Program-made: the position numbers and the translations under genes
Assembly (NCBI RefSeq): GCF_001612685.1
Contig: NZ_BDAY01000040.1
Coordinates: 38,323 to 102,322, forward strand
DNA: 64,000 nucleotides
Origin: Nocardia altamirensis NBRC 108246
GTDB lineage: Bacteria > Actinomycetota > Actinomycetes > Mycobacteriales > Mycobacteriaceae
Reading direction: 5' to 3'
Shown: one piece after another, positions 60,943 to 64,000 of the stretch
Position numbering within the stretch: the stretch's first letter is position 1
Layout of the letters: every line of letters begins with the position of its first letter
Notes under the pieces: generated by a model
What the model was told of the DNA's origin: nothing
The model's input: the letters and a program-made list of their open reading frames with translations, nothing else
Database searches by the model: none

Positions 60943-62624
60943 CACCGTCGCCCGTCCTGGCAGTCCACGATCTCGGCATCGCCATCGATGACAGACCCAT
61001 TCTGCGCGACCTCAGTTTCGAGATCGAGCGTGGGAAAACCCTTGCACTGGTTGGCGAATCCGGCTCCGGCAAGTCACTCACCGCCCTCGCGGTGCTCGGC
61101 TTGCTTCCGCCGGGTTCGACAACCGCAGGAACGGTGACCCTGGCGGGCAAACACCTGTTCGGGATGAAGCCCGACGTGCTGCGGCAGGTGCGCAGGAACG
61201 ATGTCGGGGTGGTGTTCCAGGACCCGGCGGCCGCATTCGACCCGGTGTATCGAATCGGGCAGCAACTGCGCGAGGTGATCCGCAGTACTCGCAAATGCAC
61301 TAAGCCGCAGGCGAATGCAATGGTTCTCGACCTGTTCGAGCGAGTCAAGATCGACGATCCCGAGCGAGTGGCTGACAGCTATCCGCACGAGATCTCCGGT
61401 GGGCAGCTGCAGCGCGCCATGATCGCGATGGCGATTTCCCGCGGGCCGCAGCTGCTCATCGCGGACGAACCGACGACCGCGCTCGATGCCAACGTGCAGG
61501 CCGAGGTGCTGCAGCTGTTTCGAGAATTGCAGCAAGACAACGACATTGCCATTCTGCTGATCACACACGACATGGGCGTTGTCGCCGACCTCGCCGACGA
61601 TGTCGTTGTGCTTCGCGACGGCAGCCCGGTCGAAACGGGGCCGACTCGGCAAGTGCTCATCGCTCCGCAGCAGGACTATACGAAAACGCTGCTCGATGCG
61701 GTGTTGCAGCTGGAACCGCCGGTGCCAGCGCCGAGTTCTGCTGTCGAGGAGGCGAAGCCGGTACTCGCGGTCGAGAACCTCACCGTCGACTACCGCAAGG
61801 GCGGTGTCCGGTTCACCGCGTTGCGGGACGCGAATCTCGTTGTCCACGAACACCACATCGTGGCACTCGTCGGTGAATCCGGTGCCGGGAAGTCGACACT
61901 GGGTCGCGCATTGTGCGGGCTGGTCACCCCCTCCGCAGGCCGGGTCACCTTGAACGGCGAGCCGATTCCGGTGCTGCAGAAGCGGAGTCGCCGGGCACTC
62001 GGCAAACAGCTCGGCGTGGTGTTCCAAGACCCGATGTCCTCGTTGAATCCGCAGCACACGGTGCTCCAATCGGTGGAACTACCGCTGCTCGTGCACACCG
62101 AGCTCGACAGTAGACAGCGGCGTGAACGGGTCGAGGAACTCCTCGACGAGGTGTCGCTCGACCCGGACTTGATCACGCGCTACCCACGCCAGCTCTCCGG
62201 CGGACAACGTCAACGCGTCGCCATCGCTCGCGCGCTGGCGGTCCAACCCGATGTCCTGGTGATGGACGAGCCGACCAGCGCCCTCGACGCGGCCGTGCAG
62301 GCGTCGGTCTTGGCGCTGATCCGGCGACTCCAGTCCACGCACGGATTCGCGGCGGTGTTCATCACGCACGATTTCGCCATCGTCCAACAACTTGCCGATC
62401 ATGTCGTCGTCCTGCGCAATGGCGCCATCATCGAACAGGGGCCGACCGCACAGGTGCTGACAGCACCCCGATCGCCCTACACGCAACGCCTGCTGCTGGC
62501 GGTGCCGGTTGCCGAACCGACGGCCCAGCAGCACCGTCGGGCACTGTGGGCGCAGACGCAGCCGAACCTGCCCGCGTTCCAGTCCGGAAGCCATGCGACA
62601 GCAGAGCCGCTGGTCAAGCACTGA
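60939..62624 (+). CDS. fused dipeptide/oligopeptide ABC transporter ATP-binding protein (DppD-DppF)
   Basis: A 561-residue protein containing two ABC ATPase modules. Module 1 (residues ~5-260): Walker A GESGSGKS, signature ISGGQLQRAM, Walker B LLIADEPTTALD. Module 2 (~275-540): GESGAGKS, LSGGQRQRVAIARAL, VLVMDEPTSALD. Each has the switch His (LLITHDM; FITHDFA). Fusion of DppD and DppF in one chain is common in actinobacteria. Its ATG overlaps the lipoprotein stop as ATGA; last gene of the operon. Confidence 0.94.
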   Translation: MTPSPVLAVHDLGIAIDDRPILRDLSFEIERGKTLALVGESGSGKSLTALAVLGLLPPGSTTAGTVTLAGKHLFGMKPDVLRQVRRNDVGVVFQDPAAAFDPVYRIGQQLREVIRSTRKCTKPQANAMVLDLFERVKIDDPERVADSYPHEISGGQLQRAMIAMAISRGPQLLIADEPTTALDANVQAEVLQLFRELQQDNDIAILLITHDMGVVADLADDVVVLRDGSPVETGPTRQVLIAPQQDYTKTLLDAVLQLEPPVPAPSSAVEEAKPVLAVENLTVDYRKGGVRFTALRDANLVVHEHHIVALVGESGAGKSTLGRALCGLVTPSAGRVTLNGEPIPVLQKRSRRALGKQLGVVFQDPMSSLNPQHTVLQSVELPLLVHTELDSRQRRERVEELLDEVSLDPDLITRYPRQLSGGQRQRVAIARALAVQPDVLVMDEPTSALDAAVQASVLALIRRLQSTHGFAAVFITHDFAIVQQLADHVVVLRNGAIIEQGPTAQVLTAPRSPYTQRLLLAVPVAEPTAQQHRRALWAQTQPNLPAFQSGSHATAEPLVKH

Positions 62625-62698
62625 CGGTCCGCGGCACTCCACGTCCGACCACTCGGGGGCGAAGTGTCCCAGCGAACGGCATGCACGACGATGGGTAG

Positions 62699-62980
62699 GT
62701 GAATACTCCTGCGCCAGGACCTATTTTCGATGTGATCGCCGTGTTGAACGGCGTGGTGGACCTGCGATCCTATCCACGCAGGCACCTCGTGTTGAGCTCG
62801 CCGCAGACCGGCGGATTCGTGTTCGGCTCGGCCGGGTATCAGCGCGCGATCTTCGAACCGGTCGTGCACTTGGTCAACGGCATCGAACTGCTCGAGTCAC
62901 AGGGCTGGGAGCTCGTCAGCGTCGTGGAGCGGAACATCCAGAACGTGTACTACACAATAGCTTTCATGCGCCGAACGTGA
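62699..62980 (+). CDS. conserved hypothetical protein
   Basis: A 93-residue cytosolic protein from a GTG at 62699. Seen: FDVIAVLNGVVDLRSYPRRHL, VFGSAGYQRAIFEPVVHLVNG and a C-terminal ELLESQGWELVSVVERNIQNVYYTIAFMRR, where the GWELVSV element recalls DUF4177-like proteins. Codon use is coding-like. Function unknown; 74 nt behind the transporter operon. Confidence 0.65.
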   Translation: MNTPAPGPIFDVIAVLNGVVDLRSYPRRHLVLSSPQTGGFVFGSAGYQRAIFEPVVHLVNGIELLESQGWELVSVVERNIQNVYYTIAFMRRT

Positions 62981-63043
62981 CGCGAGGCGTCCGCAATTTT
63001 CTGGCGCACAACAGGTTCCGATGCACTTGCCCCCGCTCGCTCG

Positions 63044-63787
63044 TCACTGGGACTTCAGCACGTCGACCTCGCCGCCCGGCATGGTCGGATCGAAGCCGTG
63101 TTCGATCAGCCAGCGGATCCCGCGCAGGCTGCGCAACGACCACCATGCGCGGATCAGGTCGAGGTCGACATCGGTGCCGTAGCCGGCGACGAGGTCGTCG
63201 AGGTGCTCGGCGTGTCCGAGCGTCAAGCTTGCCAGGTCGTACATGGCGTCGCCCTGGGCCGCCTCGGACCAGTCGAGCACGCCGGTGACCTCGTCACCGG
63301 CGACGAACATGTGGGCGATCTGCAGGTCACCGTGCGTGAACGACGGCGTCCACGGCCGCAGGGCGGCCTCGGCGATCCGGCGGTTGCGCTCGACCAAGTC
63401 GGCGGGAAGGACGTCGTTCGTGATGAGCCACGCGCATTCACGGTCGAGTTCAGCGGCGAGGTCGTCGACGCTGCGACCGGGCCATGGCGGCAGCGGTGCT
63501 TCGTGCAGCTTCCGTATCGCGGCGCCTGCCGCGGCCCATGCCGCCGGTGACGCGGTCGACGGTTCCCCCAGGCGCCCGAGTGCCGTCCCGGGGAGGGCGG
63601 CGAGCGCTAGTACGGGTGGCTCACGCCACAGGATCTCCGGAGTCGGAATCGGCGCCAAGGCCATCGCCTCGACCTCGACGTCGGTGCGCGTCTGATCGGT
63701 GTCGATCTTCAAGTACACGTCGCCGACGCGCAGGGTTGCGCGCTCGTGATGGGCGACGACGACCTCGACCTCGTGCACGTCGGCCAT
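63044..63787 (-). CDS. aminoglycoside phosphotransferase (APH)-fold protein
   Basis: A 247-residue kinase-like protein. ATG at 63787 (MADVHEVEVVVAHHERATLRVGD). The ATP-lobe Lys is in YLKID (K27); the catalytic loop is FTHGDLQIAHMF (D154) and the metal Asp is in GVLDWSEA (D172). The usual Asn five residues after the catalytic Asp is His159. The N-lobe is shorter than in full APH enzymes. Could phosphorylate a small metabolite or be an inactive relative; resistance function cannot be claimed. Confidence 0.82.
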   Translation of the reverse strand: MADVHEVEVVVAHHERATLRVGDVYLKIDTDQTRTDVEVEAMALAPIPTPEILWREPPVLALAALPGTALGRLGEPSTASPAAWAAAGAAIRKLHEAPLPPWPGRSVDDLAAELDRECAWLITNDVLPADLVERNRRIAEAALRPWTPSFTHGDLQIAHMFVAGDEVTGVLDWSEAAQGDAMYDLASLTLGHAEHLDDLVAGYGTDVDLDLIRAWWSLRSLRGIRWLIEHGFDPTMPGGEVDVLKSQ

Positions 63788-64000
63788 TATCGCGAGGATG
63801 ACCGCCGCCGTCGCCGGATTTTCTCGGGCGCGACGGCGCCGCGGGACTGACCGACCGCTGGTGGATCGAGCACTGCCTCGCCCAGCGACCCGACAGGTCG
63901 AGTCCATCCGCCTCTCGCTTGTCAAGCTGAACCGCGCAGAAAGTTATCCGCAGCGGATTTTTGTTACCAAATTGAAGGTCTCTCCTCTTGCCACATCGAC
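63788..64000. other. right-edge intergenic sequence
   Basis: About 210 bases after the APH-type start up to the window end. It becomes AT-rich from 63940, suggesting a promoter region, but no gene start is visible inside the window. Confidence 0.4.

Overview
The window is high-GC actinobacterial chromosome, most likely from Nocardia or a close mycolic-acid relative. This is inferred from codon use, the dense ATGA-coupled operons, a mycofactocin-type SDR, several TetR regulators and Nocardia-like small secreted proteins. No rRNA, tRNA, CRISPR array or complete insertion sequence was seen.

Region 1 (1-19.5 kb, minus strand) is an extracellular contractile injection system (eCIS, a phage-tail-like particle). 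It reads from about 19.5 kb leftwards and runs off the left edge. The order is: LuxR-type regulator, small pseudo-receiver protein, sheath, inner tube, T4-type baseplate chaperone with two CxxC motifs, proline-rich linker protein, DUF4255/Pvc16-type terminator, AAA+ ATPase, small protein, CIS-tube adaptor, LysM/gpX protein, gpD-like hub, gpV spike base, PAAR-type tip, gp25 wedge, two baseplate J-type proteins and a tail-I protein fused to a beta-helix. Most genes overlap by 1-4 nt, so this is one polycistron. The AAA+ ATPase and DUF4255 protein, with no capsid or lysis genes, mark it as an eCIS and not a prophage. No tape-measure protein or toxin cargo is visible; these may lie beyond position 1. 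Both proteins at the head of the operon have receiver folds without the phosphoacceptor Asp.

Region 2 (19.8-27.1 kb) holds an LLM-type oxidoreductase, two small conserved proteins, a type II lumazine synthase behind a clear FMN riboswitch (22487-22646, minus), a secreted glycine-rich protein, a secreted PQQ-type beta-propeller and an ABC exporter.

Region 3 (27.3-38.7 kb) contains a TetR/flavin monooxygenase/SDR operon with a perfect 12-bp-arm palindrome on the tetR start codon; an AbrB-type membrane protein; a secreted metzincin protease with a long repetitive charged tail; a tiny membrane protein behind an 11-codon leader; a secreted lipase; and a TetR regulator facing two amidohydrolases across a double palindrome.

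Region 4 (38.7-39.7 kb) is a small accessory patch: a resolvase-like fragment, a DUF6879 gene and a decayed second DUF6879 copy.

Region 5 (39.7-57.3 kb) is metabolism and envelope: a GT39 glycosyltransferase next to an OmpR/histidine kinase pair, a secretory lipase, an N5-(carboxyethyl)ornithine synthase-like enzyme, a carotenoid oxygenase divergent from TetR, a methyltransferase, a START-like protein, a GMC alcohol oxidase, two HD-domain proteins divergent from a GlxA-type AraC regulator, and small secreted proteins.

Region 6 (57.5-62.6 kb) is a Dpp/Opp-type peptide importer (permease C, permease B, lipoprotein, fused ATPase). Permease B appears to have lost its first transmembrane segment and start. 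The window ends with a small hypothetical gene and an aminoglycoside-phosphotransferase-fold protein.
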